Positions 27,363 through 36,009 of a DNA stretch of 64,000 nucleotides are shown piece by piece; the stretch's first letter is position 1, and each line of letters begins with the position of its first letter. Origin of the DNA: CAWCDJ01 sp963778675. GTDB taxonomy: Bacteria; Acidobacteriota; Terriglobia; Bryobacterales; Bryobacteraceae. A program made the translations under genes and the position numbers. Where the stretch lies: assembly GCA_963778675.1 (NCBI GenBank), contig CAVZVI010000007.1, forward strand, positions 1 through 64,000, written 5' to 3'. The notes under the pieces were generated by a model. It did not search any database, was not told the origin of the DNA, and saw nothing but the letters and a program-made list of their open reading frames with translations.

Positions 27363-28268
27363 ATGCAGTCCAAAGTCAAGGCGCGTTCTGGTTTGCGCAT
27401 TTTTTTCGTGGTGTTGATCGCGGGATCTGCCTATTTCGAACACAGGATTCTGGTGCTCGGTGGGTCTATCCAGAATCACCTTGGCCTTATCTTCGGGCTT
27501 GTATGGTGGGTGACCATCTCATCAGTCGTTGCGAGGCTCGTCCTTCGTGAAGGGATCGGCGATGTTTCCTTCCGATGGGGTGGTGCGGCTGGGACGCGCG
27601 CATTTGCGATCGCCGGCGCAATGCCGCTTGTCGTGGGATTCACCGCATATGGAATCGCCTGGAGCACGGGCCTGGCGCGCTTCCAGGCGCCAGTACTTCC
27701 CGGTGCTGTTCTGGGAATCCATTTTACGCCTGCCGGAGGCGGGTTCGTGAGATTTTGCCAGTGTCTCGGAGTGATGTTGCTGTTCGGCGCGCTGGATAAT
27801 TGCAAGTACGCCGCGGGTGAAGAGATTGGCTGGCGCGGCTATATGTTGACGCGATTGGTCGATTCCGGTATCCCGGCGCCCATCCTGATCAGCGGCTTGG
27901 TGTGGGGGCTATGGCACACACCTTTGATCCTTAGCGGGCAGTATGCATCGGGACCGCATCCAATATTCTCGACCTGTCTCTTTGTGGTCGGCATCGTAGC
28001 GGGCGGATATGTCTTCGCATGGCTCCGGCTTTCCTCGGGAAGCATTTGGCCCTGTATCTGGGGGCACGGCGCATGGAACGCGGTCGTCCAGGGTGCATTT
28101 GACAGGTCGACGGCCGGCCGGAGCGTGTGGGTCGGCGAATCGGGCGTGCTCACGGCGGGTATGCTCGTCCTCTTTGCGGTTGTGCTTTACAAACTGTGGC
28201 CGCTGACGCAGCTCCCTCACAAGCCGAAAACGTACAAGACGCGATCGGCCGCTATCGCGATGTATTGA
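27363..28268 (+). CDS. CPBP family intramembrane metalloprotease
   Basis: A 301-residue integral membrane protein with about seven or eight hydrophobic segments. The three conserved motifs of the CPBP (Abi/CAAX-type) protease family are present: EEIGWRGY (Glu about 153-154), LWHTPL (His about 185) and WGHGAWN (His about 235). The family includes CAAX prenyl proteases and bacteriocin-immunity proteins; the substrate here is unknown. ATG 27363 was chosen because the open frame upstream of it shows no membrane segment or motif. The 3' end overlaps the convergent PQQ dehydrogenase gene by 52 bp, so its last ~17 residues may be a run-on tail. Confidence 0.8.
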   Translation: MQSKVKARSGLRIFFVVLIAGSAYFEHRILVLGGSIQNHLGLIFGLVWWVTISSVVARLVLREGIGDVSFRWGGAAGTRAFAIAGAMPLVVGFTAYGIAWSTGLARFQAPVLPGAVLGIHFTPAGGGFVRFCQCLGVMLLFGALDNCKYAAGEEIGWRGYMLTRLVDSGIPAPILISGLVWGLWHTPLILSGQYASGPHPIFSTCLFVVGIVAGGYVFAWLRLSSGSIWPCIWGHGAWNAVVQGAFDRSTAGRSVWVGESGVLTAGMLVLFAVVLYKLWPLTQLPHKPKTYKTRSAAIAMY

Positions 28269-29788
28269 TGTCTGTCTACCGTGAAGCTGATGGGGTTCGC
28301 CGCAATCGCACTGCCGGTCTGAAAGTCCCACAGCGGCTTTCCGGTTTGCGCATCCAGAGCATAAAAATTGCCCTCGTCGGAACCGGAAAACACCAGGCCG
28401 CCGGCGGTCGACATTACGCCCGCCCATGGTGGCGAGTGCAGCTTGAACTCCCAGCGAATCTCACCGGTCTCGGCCTGCAACGCGCGGATGGCGCCCCACG
28501 CATCGTCCATGGGTAATTCCTCTTCGCCGCCGCCCATAAACTCCGTTCCCGGTCTATAGGGCGTTTCACGCTTGAAGTACCTGGAGCCTGTTTCACGCAC
28601 CGCTACGTAGAAATAGCCGGTCGCCGGGCTGAACGAGGGGCTGAACCATACCGTCGCTCCGTTGGCATTCGGCCAGACCAGCACACCCTCTTTCGTAGGT
28701 TCGGCGTTGCCCGCAAGAACGGGCCGCCCCTTCGCGTCCAGACCTTTCGCCCAGGACTGCTTCGCGTACGGTCTTCCGGTTAAGAATTCACCTGTCACCC
28801 GGTCCAGCACGTAGTAAAACGCGTTGCGGTTCGCCACGGCGACCAGTTTACGCTTCGCGCCGGCAACCTCGGCGTCGAAAAGAACCGGCACGTGGGTCGC
28901 ATCCCAGTCGTGCGTATCGTGGGGCGTGAACTGAAAGTACCAACGCAGCTTTCCGCTATCCGCATCCAGCGCGACCAGCGAGCAGGAATACAAATTGTCA
29001 CCCGGCCGGACGTCGCCGTTCCAGTCCGGGCCGGGGTTGCCCACGCCCCAGTACACTAATTTCAGTCGTGGATCGTAGGCGCCCGTCACCCAGGTCGGCG
29101 CGCCGCCGGTTTTCCAACTGTCGCCCGCCCAGGTGTCATGGCCTGGTTCGCCGGGTCCGGGGATCGTCCAGAAACGCCACGCCTGGTTTCCCGTTTTCGC
29201 GTCATACGCATCGATGAATCCGCGAATTCCAGCTTCCCCACCGCTCACGCCAACCACAACTTTGCCGTCGATGGCCAGGGGGGCCATCGTCATGCTGTAG
29301 CCTCTCTTGTAATCCAGCACCTTGCTGGACCAGCGCTCAGCCCCGCTCTTCAAGTCCAACGCGACAAGAAAGCCGTCAAGGGTAGCCACATATAACTTGT
29401 CGTCCAGCACCGCCGGCCCACGGCTTGTATGCCCGAACCCGATGCTGCGATAATCCGCGGGCAGCGCGCGCTTCCACGTCCACAAGGTGCGCCCGGTTCG
29501 TCCATCCAGTGCGGCGGCGGAATTCGGCCCGGTAATGTAAACGATTCCGTCCACCACAATTGGCGATACTTCGTTCTGGGGGTCGGGGAACTGATAAGCC
29601 CACTTCACCTTCAGGCGCGAAACGTTTTCGACGTTGATTTCCGTGAGCGGTGAAAACCGCTGGCCCTCCAGATTGCGCGAATAGGTCAGCCAGTTGCCCG
29701 GCTCCTGGTCGGCATTCACGATGCGTTGAAACGGAACCTGCGCCCCAATTGAGGAGCACGCCAGCAAGAAAGACAGCGGCAGTCTCAT
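28217..29788 (-). CDS. PQQ-dependent dehydrogenase (quinoprotein, methanol/ethanol dehydrogenase-like)
   Basis: A 523-residue secreted eight-bladed propeller enzyme. The signal peptide is short (LSFLLACSSIGAQ). Family features include NWLTYSRNLEGQRFSPL near the N-terminus, repeated W-docking motifs such as AALDGRTGRTLWTWKR and ALDAQTGKPLWDFQTG, and TPHDTHDWDATHVPV, which resembles the active-site region of quinoprotein alcohol dehydrogenases. No vicinal CysCys pair is visible. Its start overlaps the cytochrome c gene stop (ATGA, 29785-29788), so the two are translationally coupled and the cytochrome is the likely electron acceptor. The substrate is probably an alcohol or sugar alcohol, not determinable here. 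Confidence 0.85.
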   Translation of the reverse strand: MRLPLSFLLACSSIGAQVPFQRIVNADQEPGNWLTYSRNLEGQRFSPLTEINVENVSRLKVKWAYQFPDPQNEVSPIVVDGIVYITGPNSAAALDGRTGRTLWTWKRALPADYRSIGFGHTSRGPAVLDDKLYVATLDGFLVALDLKSGAERWSSKVLDYKRGYSMTMAPLAIDGKVVVGVSGGEAGIRGFIDAYDAKTGNQAWRFWTIPGPGEPGHDTWAGDSWKTGGAPTWVTGAYDPRLKLVYWGVGNPGPDWNGDVRPGDNLYSCSLVALDADSGKLRWYFQFTPHDTHDWDATHVPVLFDAEVAGAKRKLVAVANRNAFYYVLDRVTGEFLTGRPYAKQSWAKGLDAKGRPVLAGNAEPTKEGVLVWPNANGATVWFSPSFSPATGYFYVAVRETGSRYFKRETPYRPGTEFMGGGEEELPMDDAWGAIRALQAETGEIRWEFKLHSPPWAGVMSTAGGLVFSGSDEGNFYALDAQTGKPLWDFQTGSAIAANPISFTVDRHQYIAIAADRVLYVFGL

Positions 29789-30555
29789 CGGAGCCCCCGT
29801 TGCGATGCCAGAAACGCCACCAGATCGTCCAACCCTGCGGCCGAAAAGGCCGATGCATAGGAAGGCATCGGCGTCTCATTGCGAAGCATCTTCAAACCGC
29901 GTAGCTCGCTTTTACGAAAACTATAGATTCGACCCTGCATGTCTTTCCACTGAATCGTGAATGTGTCCTCGTTCAGACGGACGCCGCGCAGTGTCTCGCC
30001 CGCCGATGTCGTCGCCTCCACCAGCAGAAATCCATCCGGGATGGTTTTTGCGGGGTTCCGCAGCGTTTCGCGGAGCCGCGCCGCCCCGCGCCTTGCTCCA
30101 ATGTCCGTCAACTCCGGACCGAATCCCACGCCTCTGCTACCAAGAATGTGGCACCGGTCGCATCCGCTCCGGGCATACAACGCCTTGCCGCGCGCCACGT
30201 TGCCCGGCAGCTTTTCCGTTGGAACACTTCCCAGGCTGCGCACAAATGCGGCAATGTTCGCGATGTCTTCCTTGCTGAGATACCATCCATCCGGCATCTC
30301 CGGCGGAATCCCATTTTCGATGAGGGATTTCAGCGCTTCGTCGTCGGCGGCGCGGTCGAGTTTCGGGCGCCGCAAGTCCGGCCCGCGGCCGCCTCCGCCC
30401 TCCAGACCATGGCACAGCGCGCAGTGTGCCTGAAAGATGATTTTTCCCGCGGCAGGGTCTACCCTGGGCGCTCCCTTCGGCTGCATGAGGACCTGGCAAA
30501 TGGCTGGCGAAATCAACAGTAAGCCGGCCAGACTCGTCCACAACAGAATCCGCAT
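29785..30555 (-). CDS. Diheme cytochrome c
   Basis: A secreted 256-residue protein with a signal peptide (LLWTSLAGLLLISPAICQ) and two covalent heme motifs, CALCH (about residue 45) and CDRCH (about 134), with downstream Met candidates for axial ligands. The C-terminal part ends in a typical cytochrome segment (TPMPSYASAFSAAGLDDLVAFL). ATG 30555, preceded by GGAAGGA, gives the signal peptide at the N-terminus; the longer open frame does not. It overlaps the PQQ dehydrogenase gene by four bases, so it most likely takes electrons from that enzyme in the periplasm. Confidence 0.85.
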   Translation of the reverse strand: MRILLWTSLAGLLLISPAICQVLMQPKGAPRVDPAAGKIIFQAHCALCHGLEGGGGRGPDLRRPKLDRAADDEALKSLIENGIPPEMPDGWYLSKEDIANIAAFVRSLGSVPTEKLPGNVARGKALYARSGCDRCHILGSRGVGFGPELTDIGARRGAARLRETLRNPAKTIPDGFLLVEATTSAGETLRGVRLNEDTFTIQWKDMQGRIYSFRKSELRGLKMLRNETPMPSYASAFSAAGLDDLVAFLASQRGLR

Positions 30556-30693
30556 GTCTTCTATCCTTCCTCGGGAAATGCTACTCGGAGGCCCGATGCG
30601 CCATGGGTGACCTATTCTACGACATCTCCGATGTGGCGCCCGGCCTATCGTTTGCCTCAAAGGGCTATCGCCGTGTGAATGCCGGCACCCAGC

Positions 30694-32439
30694 TCATTTG
30701 GGTTTCGGCTGAAAGGCAGGAAGCGCATCTTCCCATTGGTTATCCGTCAATTGCCGAACTCCGCTTCCATCCGCATGCATCGCGAACAGTTCGCCGTAGG
30801 GCTGCGGTCCGTAGTCGCTGGCCAACGCTTCGTCCTTCCACCCCAGGCGGGAACTGCTGAACACAATCCACTCGCCGTCCGGTGACCATATTCCGTGCGC
30901 GTCGTTGCCTTGCGTGTTGGTTAGCCGCCGAACGCCGGAACCGTCCGGCTTAATTGTATAAATCTCGAAATCGCCATCCCGGAAGCTGGTAAACTCGATC
31001 AGGTCCCCTTTCGGTGACCAAGCCGGAAAGTTGTCATATTCCGTCGTGAGCGTAACGACCTTGCCGTTCCTCAGGTTTAGAATCCGTAAGCCCTGCTCCG
31101 ATCCTGCCACTCGGTATACGATCCGTTTCCCGTCCGGCGACCAGCTCGGAAAACCGGCATTTCCCGGCCCCTCGGTCAGCGTCCGAAGTCCAGAGCCGTC
31201 TGGGTGGACCATCTCAATTGCGGCGGGTTTGGCGTGGCCGGTAAAGTAGGAGCCGAACCCGAACGCGATCTCTCTTCCATCCGGCGACCAGGCCGGAAAC
31301 GTTACCTGGCCGTCCTTGCCGCCGCTGTAAATTGTCCGGCCGCTTCCACCCCCGGCGTCGAACATCTGGAGCGCCGAGCCCACCGTCACTACGAAACGGT
31401 CGCCCGCCGGCGACCAGGCGGGGAAATTGCCAGTGCGATAGAGCGAAAACCCGGAGTCGCTGCTGAAAGCCGGGAGCATTTCGGGTGCCGCGGCGTCAAT
31501 CGCCTTCTGGTATACCACCGTCTTACCGTCCGGAGACCACGACGGATTTCGCATGACGCCAGGCACCCCGGTTTTGCCGGACACGAAGGCCAGCCCTTTG
31601 GTGCCGCCGAACTTCTGTAGAAATCCGACCTCGCCACCCAGCAGCCACTGTGGCGCGACTTTCAGTCCGGGGCCTGAAGTATAGTCGTGGACCGCACCCG
31701 ACTCCACATCCATCGACACGATTTGCGATACCGAAGGGCGGTTGCGGCCAAACCGCCCCGGGTAAACGTCTTGCGGTGTCGACCGGTAGAACACGATTCG
31801 CCGCCCATCGGGACTCCATCGCGGTGACCCGGCGTAGCCGCCCGGTTCGGTCAGCCGCCGCAGCGAGCTTCCGTCGGCTCGAACGATGTACAAAGCGGTC
31901 GACTGGATTAACTCCCACCCGCCGTCCCATCGCGCGCGCCCGGTGTCGCGATCGGAAGTAAACGCGATCCACTTTCCGTCCGGCGACCAGCTCGGCCGAA
32001 AGCTCCCCGCGTTCGCCTTTGCGACCGGCCTGGCGTGCCGGCTCGGCCTGGACAGATCCTGCACCCAGAGATTGGCAAAGCCGCCTCCCCGCGTGGATAC
32101 AAACGCGAGCATCGACCCATCCGGTGACAGTGCCCCCTGGTCGTCAAAAGCGGGATCATCCGTCAGCCGTTCCAGTCCGCTGCCGTCTGGATGCACCCGG
32201 TAAATGTCTGCCGATCCGCCGCGCTCGGAGGTGAACACGATCCACTTTCCATTCGTGGAGAACGACGGGTTATAGTCCAGGCTGTCCGCTGGCAGAAGCG
32301 CACGTTCGTTACTGCCGTCAGCATTGGCGAGGAATAGGCCAATCAGGGTGGGTCCAACCCGCGAAAACTGCAAGCGATCGGGTTCACCAGCAGTTACCAG
32401 CTGCAAGCTCAGAAGGCACAGCAGAAGTAGGACTCTCAT
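30694..32439 (-). CDS. Secreted PD40/TolB-like beta-propeller protein
   Basis: A 581-residue protein with a signal peptide (VLLLLCLLSLQLVTAG) followed by about ten PD40 repeats of the form 'P.WSPDG..I.F.S.R.G..DIY....DGS...RLT' (for example PSFSTNGKWIVFTSERGG, PSWSPDGKRIVYR, FPAWSPKGDLIEFTS). Such repeats form propellers like the C-terminal domain of TolB, but no TolB N-terminal domain is present. It lies 138 bp downstream of the start of the cytochrome gene on the same strand. It is probably periplasmic; its function is unknown. Confidence 0.8.
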   Translation of the reverse strand: MRVLLLLCLLSLQLVTAGEPDRLQFSRVGPTLIGLFLANADGSNERALLPADSLDYNPSFSTNGKWIVFTSERGGSADIYRVHPDGSGLERLTDDPAFDDQGALSPDGSMLAFVSTRGGGFANLWVQDLSRPSRHARPVAKANAGSFRPSWSPDGKWIAFTSDRDTGRARWDGGWELIQSTALYIVRADGSSLRRLTEPGGYAGSPRWSPDGRRIVFYRSTPQDVYPGRFGRNRPSVSQIVSMDVESGAVHDYTSGPGLKVAPQWLLGGEVGFLQKFGGTKGLAFVSGKTGVPGVMRNPSWSPDGKTVVYQKAIDAAAPEMLPAFSSDSGFSLYRTGNFPAWSPAGDRFVVTVGSALQMFDAGGGSGRTIYSGGKDGQVTFPAWSPDGREIAFGFGSYFTGHAKPAAIEMVHPDGSGLRTLTEGPGNAGFPSWSPDGKRIVYRVAGSEQGLRILNLRNGKVVTLTTEYDNFPAWSPKGDLIEFTSFRDGDFEIYTIKPDGSGVRRLTNTQGNDAHGIWSPDGEWIVFSSSRLGWKDEALASDYGPQPYGELFAMHADGSGVRQLTDNQWEDALPAFQPKPK

Positions 32440-32639
32440 GGCTGCGGAATTTTATCATGGCCACGGCCCCCGGATGTGCATTCTCAGATCGACTCCGGCC
32501 TGCCTCCGGCCAAAGTTCGCCATGCCCGCTGCTATATCCAAGCGACTTCGGCGGCATTCCCACCATAAATTCCGCCGTGTCCCCAGCGTTTACCGTCTTT
32601 AAGCCGGGCCTACAGGATCCGCACCGGCATCCAACGAAC

Positions 32640-33752
32640 TCACACGACCGCGACCTTGACATTGTAAATCGGGGGCAGCGAATCGAACAGGCAGTCCCAT
32701 TGCTCACCACCCTCTCTGCCGATCCACAGCTGGCCGGTCGTCGTGCCGAAATAGAGTGCCGGCGCCTTAAGCCGGTCGATGTCCATCGCGTCGCGCAGGA
32801 CGGTGAAGTAGCTCTGCTTTTTCGGCAGTCCCCGCGCGAGACGGCTCCACGACTCGCCGCCATTTTCGCTGCGCCACACTGCGGGCGCGCCGCCCGGACA
32901 GGAGCGAGTCGCCGCTTCAAGGGGCATGACATATACCGTGTCGGCGTCGTGCGGGTGAACCACGATGGGAAATCCGAAGTCAGACGGCAATCCTTTGGCG
33001 ATCGATCGCCACGAGCGGCCGTAGTCGTCGCTGCGCAGCACGCCGATGTCCGGCCGCGGCCCCCCAGGCCCGGTCCAATCTGCCCATCCGCCGTGGTTCT
33101 GCATGTAGAGCCGGCCGGGCGCGGCGTCGTGCCGCGCAATCTTGTGCACGCACTGTCCGAACTCTGGATAGGGATCGGGCGCAAAGCCGGCGCCGACGCC
33201 TTGATTGGACGCACGGAAAGTTTCGCCACCGTCCTCGCTCAGATAATGACCGCCGGTCGAGATGCCGAGGTGCATACGATTTCCGTCGCGAATAATCGTG
33301 TGCATGCAGAGCCCGCCGTTGCCGGGTTGCCACTTCCGCGCGTGATCGTGGTTGCTGATTCCAGGCACGAGTGCCCACGAATCGCCGCCGTCATGACTCA
33401 TAAACAAGGCCGCCGGCTCCACGCCGCACCATAGAGCCTTCTTGCCTCCTCCGACCTCGAGTGCCCAGATGTTGGCAAGCGCACGTCCATCCTCTTTGGG
33501 AAACGCCGGTGCCGACTTCGTTTCCTTAAAGCTCTTTCCCATGTCCGTCGAACGCAATAGTTTCATGCCGAAGAACGGATTACAACTCGAGGCATATAGC
33601 CGCGGTGTCCCGCGCGTGTCGATCAGTGTCGAGTACACAGGAACGCCGGGACCGAAGGGCCCGCGCAGCGCGAAGCTCCGCCTCGGCTTCGCGCCTTCCG
33701 CGACAAACACACCCTTCTTGGTGCCGATGGTGAGAATGACTCGATCCGCCAT
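32640..33752 (-). CDS. BNR/sialidase-like beta-propeller protein
   Basis: A 370-residue propeller with repeated Asp-box-like motifs: SHDGGDSWALV, SEDGGETFRA, SDDYGRSWRSI and SENGGESWSRL. These are found in sialidases and in VPS10/BNR-repeat proteins; the catalytic Arg triad of true sialidases cannot be confirmed. ATG 33752 is preferred to the TTG at 33758 because GGGAGG precedes it by six bases. There is no signal peptide, so it is probably cytoplasmic. It lies two bases after the stop of a MoaD-like gene, indicating a two-gene operon. Confidence 0.8.
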   Translation of the reverse strand: MADRVILTIGTKKGVFVAEGAKPRRSFALRGPFGPGVPVYSTLIDTRGTPRLYASSCNPFFGMKLLRSTDMGKSFKETKSAPAFPKEDGRALANIWALEVGGGKKALWCGVEPAALFMSHDGGDSWALVPGISNHDHARKWQPGNGGLCMHTIIRDGNRMHLGISTGGHYLSEDGGETFRASNQGVGAGFAPDPYPEFGQCVHKIARHDAAPGRLYMQNHGGWADWTGPGGPRPDIGVLRSDDYGRSWRSIAKGLPSDFGFPIVVHPHDADTVYVMPLEAATRSCPGGAPAVWRSENGGESWSRLARGLPKKQSYFTVLRDAMDIDRLKAPALYFGTTTGQLWIGREGGEQWDCLFDSLPPIYNVKVAVV

Positions 33753-33754
33753 CT

Positions 33755-34042
33755 TCAACCTCCCGAGACCGCCGGTAGAATCGTTACCACGTCACCCCGC
33801 GTGAGCCTTGTATTGACTCCGTCGAGATCGCGCACATTATCCGAATTCACGAACACGTTCAAGTGCCGGCGCACCTTACCCGTTTCGTCACAGACATTGC
33901 GATACAACGCGGACTGGCTCCGCTGCAACTCCTCGAGCGCGCCGCGCACAGTGTACGCCGAGATCGAGAGTTGCGCTGCGCCCGCACAGTACGTGCGCAG
34001 GGCGCCCGGGACATGGATCGTGATGGTCGGCGTTGGGCCCAT
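33755..34042 (-). CDS. MoaD/ThiS-like ubiquitin-fold small protein
   Basis: A 95-residue beta-grasp protein that ends in SGG, the C-terminal Gly-Gly typical of sulfur-carrier proteins MoaD and ThiS. Supporting segments are ITIHVPGALRTYC, VRGALEELQ, LNVFVNSDNVRDL and TRLTRGDVVTILPAVSGG. MoaD-type proteins are thiocarboxylated by an E1-like enzyme; no such enzyme is encoded in this window. The partner gene is the BNR propeller protein immediately downstream, so a role outside molybdopterin synthesis is possible. Confidence 0.8.
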   Translation of the reverse strand: MGPTPTITIHVPGALRTYCAGAAQLSISAYTVRGALEELQRSQSALYRNVCDETGKVRRHLNVFVNSDNVRDLDGVNTRLTRGDVVTILPAVSGG

Positions 34043-34399
34043 CGTGTGAGAGGAAGCTTATCATTGGCGGTTGGGGCGACGCAACCGCGTCACCGGGTAT
34101 CTGCGTCAGCAGCATCCGTCAGCCAGTCGATCTGCTCAAACGCTCGTCTCTCCGGCATTCTCGGCGGGCTCGCCTTTTGCGGAATCTTCTCACGTCGACA
34201 AACGAGTCGCGACCAGTTGACATAGTCGACTCGTAGACTGGGCCGAACCCCGGCGGCCCGCGATAGCTGGTGCTAATCCCCTTGCCACCAGTGATGGCAG
34301 GCGTTGGGCGAGGTCAATGACGGCGAGTCGGGCCAACAAGGCAGGAACCAAACAGATTCGCAAAAAGGATATCAGACCGTGTGATAGTCTTGTTGCACC
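34043..34399. other. Intergenic stretch, no recognisable gene
   Basis: It holds an 8-bp inverted repeat, ACGAGTCG (34202-34209) with CGACTCGT (34227-34234), and a lone TTGACA (34217-34222) without a matching -10 box. The promoter of the MoaD/BNR pair should lie at its left end. Confidence 0.35.
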
Positions 34400-34579
34400 A
34401 TGAAGAAGCCGGGAACAGCCGTATTGTTAGGCGTGTCGTTCGGCGTCATCAATCTGATGAGTATGGCGGCGCGGCTCGAAGCGATTCGCGTTGTGGATGT
34501 GGTCCAGTTGATTGGCGTCGGCATGTGTTTCGGAGCGGCGCTTGTCGGTATCGTCACCATGCTGCGCAAACGTCAGTAG
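34400..34579 (+). CDS. Small two-helix membrane protein
   Basis: A 59-residue open frame from ATG 34400 with two hydrophobic segments (AVLLGVSFGVINLMSM and LIGVGMCFGAALVGIVTML) and a basic C-terminus (LRKRQ). The composition is coherent for a small inner-membrane protein. There is no strong ribosome-binding site and no family is recognised. It lies about 100 bp left of the insertion sequence and is not interrupted by it. Confidence 0.45.
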   Translation: MKKPGTAVLLGVSFGVINLMSMAARLEAIRVVDVVQLIGVGMCFGAALVGIVTMLRKRQ

Positions 34580-34679
34580 GCAGTGGATCACGGTGCCGCG
34601 GCCTAGGGGTGCTCGCCTTCGCATTCCTGGCGATGGCGGCGACAAAGATTCAGGGGCATCGGTATTGCCCGCTGGAATC

Positions 34680-34687
34680 TGGATTTC
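34680..34687. repeat. Left 8-bp target-site duplication of the ISL3 element
   Basis: TGGATTTC immediately left of the left inverted repeat is repeated exactly at 35979-35986, right of the element. Eight-bp duplications are usual for ISL3-family transposition. Confidence 0.85.
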
Positions 34688-34755
34688 GGCTCTTGATCAA
34701 TTGCGGGGGCAGACCATGATCCCAGATTGGTAAAACAATCTTGGGAGATAATGCT

Positions 34756-35934
34756 TTGACCGACTCTGAGATCGATTTGGGCCTGCCCCAATACGAGATT
34801 ACCGCGAAGACGCAAAACGGCGGCACGATTACGATATCGGCCCGGTATACCGGGCCGATATCGTGCCCGCAGTGCGGGGGATCGCGTCTGCGAAACAAGG
34901 GCTGGTGCCGGAGAACCGTGCGGCACGATGACTGGGGTTTCCGCCGTGGGATCGTGGACTTGCAAGTGCGCAAGAGCCGCTGCCTGGATTGCGGCCGCTC
35001 GTTTCGCCAGTCAACGCCAGGCATCCAGCCGTACCAGCGAGCCAGCGAGAGCTTCCAGGAGATGGTCTTTCAGCAGCACCTGGGTGGAATTAACCGGAGC
35101 TGCTTGGCAAGACAGAAGGGCATTGGAGCGGCGACGGTGCAGCGCTATTTCCTCCGCCGACTGCAACGACGCGCGCGCCAGGACCATGCGCCGGCATGCC
35201 CCAAGGTTCTGGGCATCGACGAGCATTTCTTCACCCGCCGCAAAGGCTACGCCACCACCATGTGCGACCTGAAGAATCACCGCATCTACGATGTCGTTCT
35301 CGGCCGTTCCGAAGCGGCCCTGGAGTCCTATTTCCTTCGGCTTGCGGGCAAAGAGCAGGTGCGGATCGTGTGCATGGACCTGGCTGTGGTCTACCGTTCG
35401 ATCGTCAGAAAGCATTTTCCCAAGGCGGTCATCGTGGCCGACCGTTTTCACGTGATCCGGCTCGTCAATCACCACTTCCTGGCCTGCTGGAGAGAGATCG
35501 ATGCGGTGGCCGCCAAGAACCGCGGTTTGCTCTCGCTGATGCGGCGCCATCGCCACAACCTCAAACCGGAACAGAAACTCCGGCTCATGGCCTACCTGGC
35601 CGAGCGGCCGGCTCTTGATGCGATCTACCGCTTCAAGCAGCGGCTCTGCTATCTGCTGCTGAAGAAACACAAAAGCAAACGGCAGTGCCAAAAGCTGATT
35701 CCCCGATTCCTCCGCGCGGTCGTCGAATTGCGCCAATCCGGACTGATGCCACTCGTCGCCTTGGGAGAAACGCTCCACTCCTGGTCCCAGGAGATCGCGC
35801 GCATGTGGCGCTTCACGCGATCCAACGGAATTACCGAAGGGTTTCACAACAAAATGGAAACGATCAGCAGGCAGGCGTATGGCTTCCGCAACTTCGAAAA
35901 CTACCGTCAGCGAGTGCAGGTGTTATGTTCTTAG
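34756..35934 (+). CDS. ISL3-family transposase (DDE)
   Basis: A transposase of 392 residues if started at TTG 34756, nine bases after GGAG; an in-frame TTG at 34741 is the alternative. An N-terminal zinc ribbon is visible (CPQCGGSRLRNKGWC and SRCLDCGRSF). The catalytic core follows: Asp in LGIDEHFF, Asp in IVADRFHVIRL, and Glu in NGITEGFHNK, with the ISL3 hallmark QAYGFRNFENYR at the C-terminus. The length fits the family and the frame is intact, so the element may be active. A perfect 34-bp palindrome at 34831-34864 lies within its first 40 codons. Confidence 0.9.
   Translation: MTDSEIDLGLPQYEITAKTQNGGTITISARYTGPISCPQCGGSRLRNKGWCRRTVRHDDWGFRRGIVDLQVRKSRCLDCGRSFRQSTPGIQPYQRASESFQEMVFQQHLGGINRSCLARQKGIGAATVQRYFLRRLQRRARQDHAPACPKVLGIDEHFFTRRKGYATTMCDLKNHRIYDVVLGRSEAALESYFLRLAGKEQVRIVCMDLAVVYRSIVRKHFPKAVIVADRFHVIRLVNHHFLACWREIDAVAAKNRGLLSLMRRHRHNLKPEQKLRLMAYLAERPALDAIYRFKQRLCYLLLKKHKSKRQCQKLIPRFLRAVVELRQSGLMPLVALGETLHSWSQEIARMWRFTRSNGITEGFHNKMETISRQAYGFRNFENYRQRVQVLCS
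34831..34864. repeat. Perfect 34-bp palindrome inside the transposase gene
   Basis: The half-site ACGATATCGGCCCGGTA (34831-34847) is followed directly by its exact reverse complement (34848-34864). It encodes ISARYTGPIS just before the zinc ribbon. In mRNA it would form a 17-bp hairpin with almost no loop close to the start codon, which could limit translation. Confidence 0.9.
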
Positions 35935-35978
35935 AAAGGGATGGGATTGGGGTTTGCCCCCGCAATTGGCGTAGAGCC

Positions 35979-35986
35979 TGGATTTC
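35979..35986. repeat. Right 8-bp target-site duplication of the ISL3 element
   Basis: TGGATTTC, identical to 34680-34687. Confidence 0.85.
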
Positions 35987-36009
35987 TCTCTAGGTTGTTG
36001 ATTCTAAAC

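Larger units (their letters stand above)
34688..35978 (+). mobile_element. Complete ISL3-family insertion sequence
   Basis: A 1291-bp element. The left end (34688-34724) and right end (35942-35978) form imperfect terminal inverted repeats sharing GGCTCT and CAATTGCGGGGGCA and, after small differences, ATCCCA. It carries a single transposase gene. The exact flanking 8-bp duplication TGGATTTC shows an insertion that has not been rearranged since, so it is probably recent. It lies between a small membrane-protein gene and tRNA-Ser and interrupts no recognisable gene. Confidence 0.9.

Noticed and set aside
32440..32639. Gene in the gap between the PD40 and BNR genes
   Set aside because: All frames are extensions of shadows, without start sites or motifs.
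34202..34234. TTGACA with ACGAGTCG/CGACTCGT repeat as a promoter-operator
   Set aside because: No -10 sequence at 16-18 bp spacing and no gene starts within 150 bp on the plus strand.
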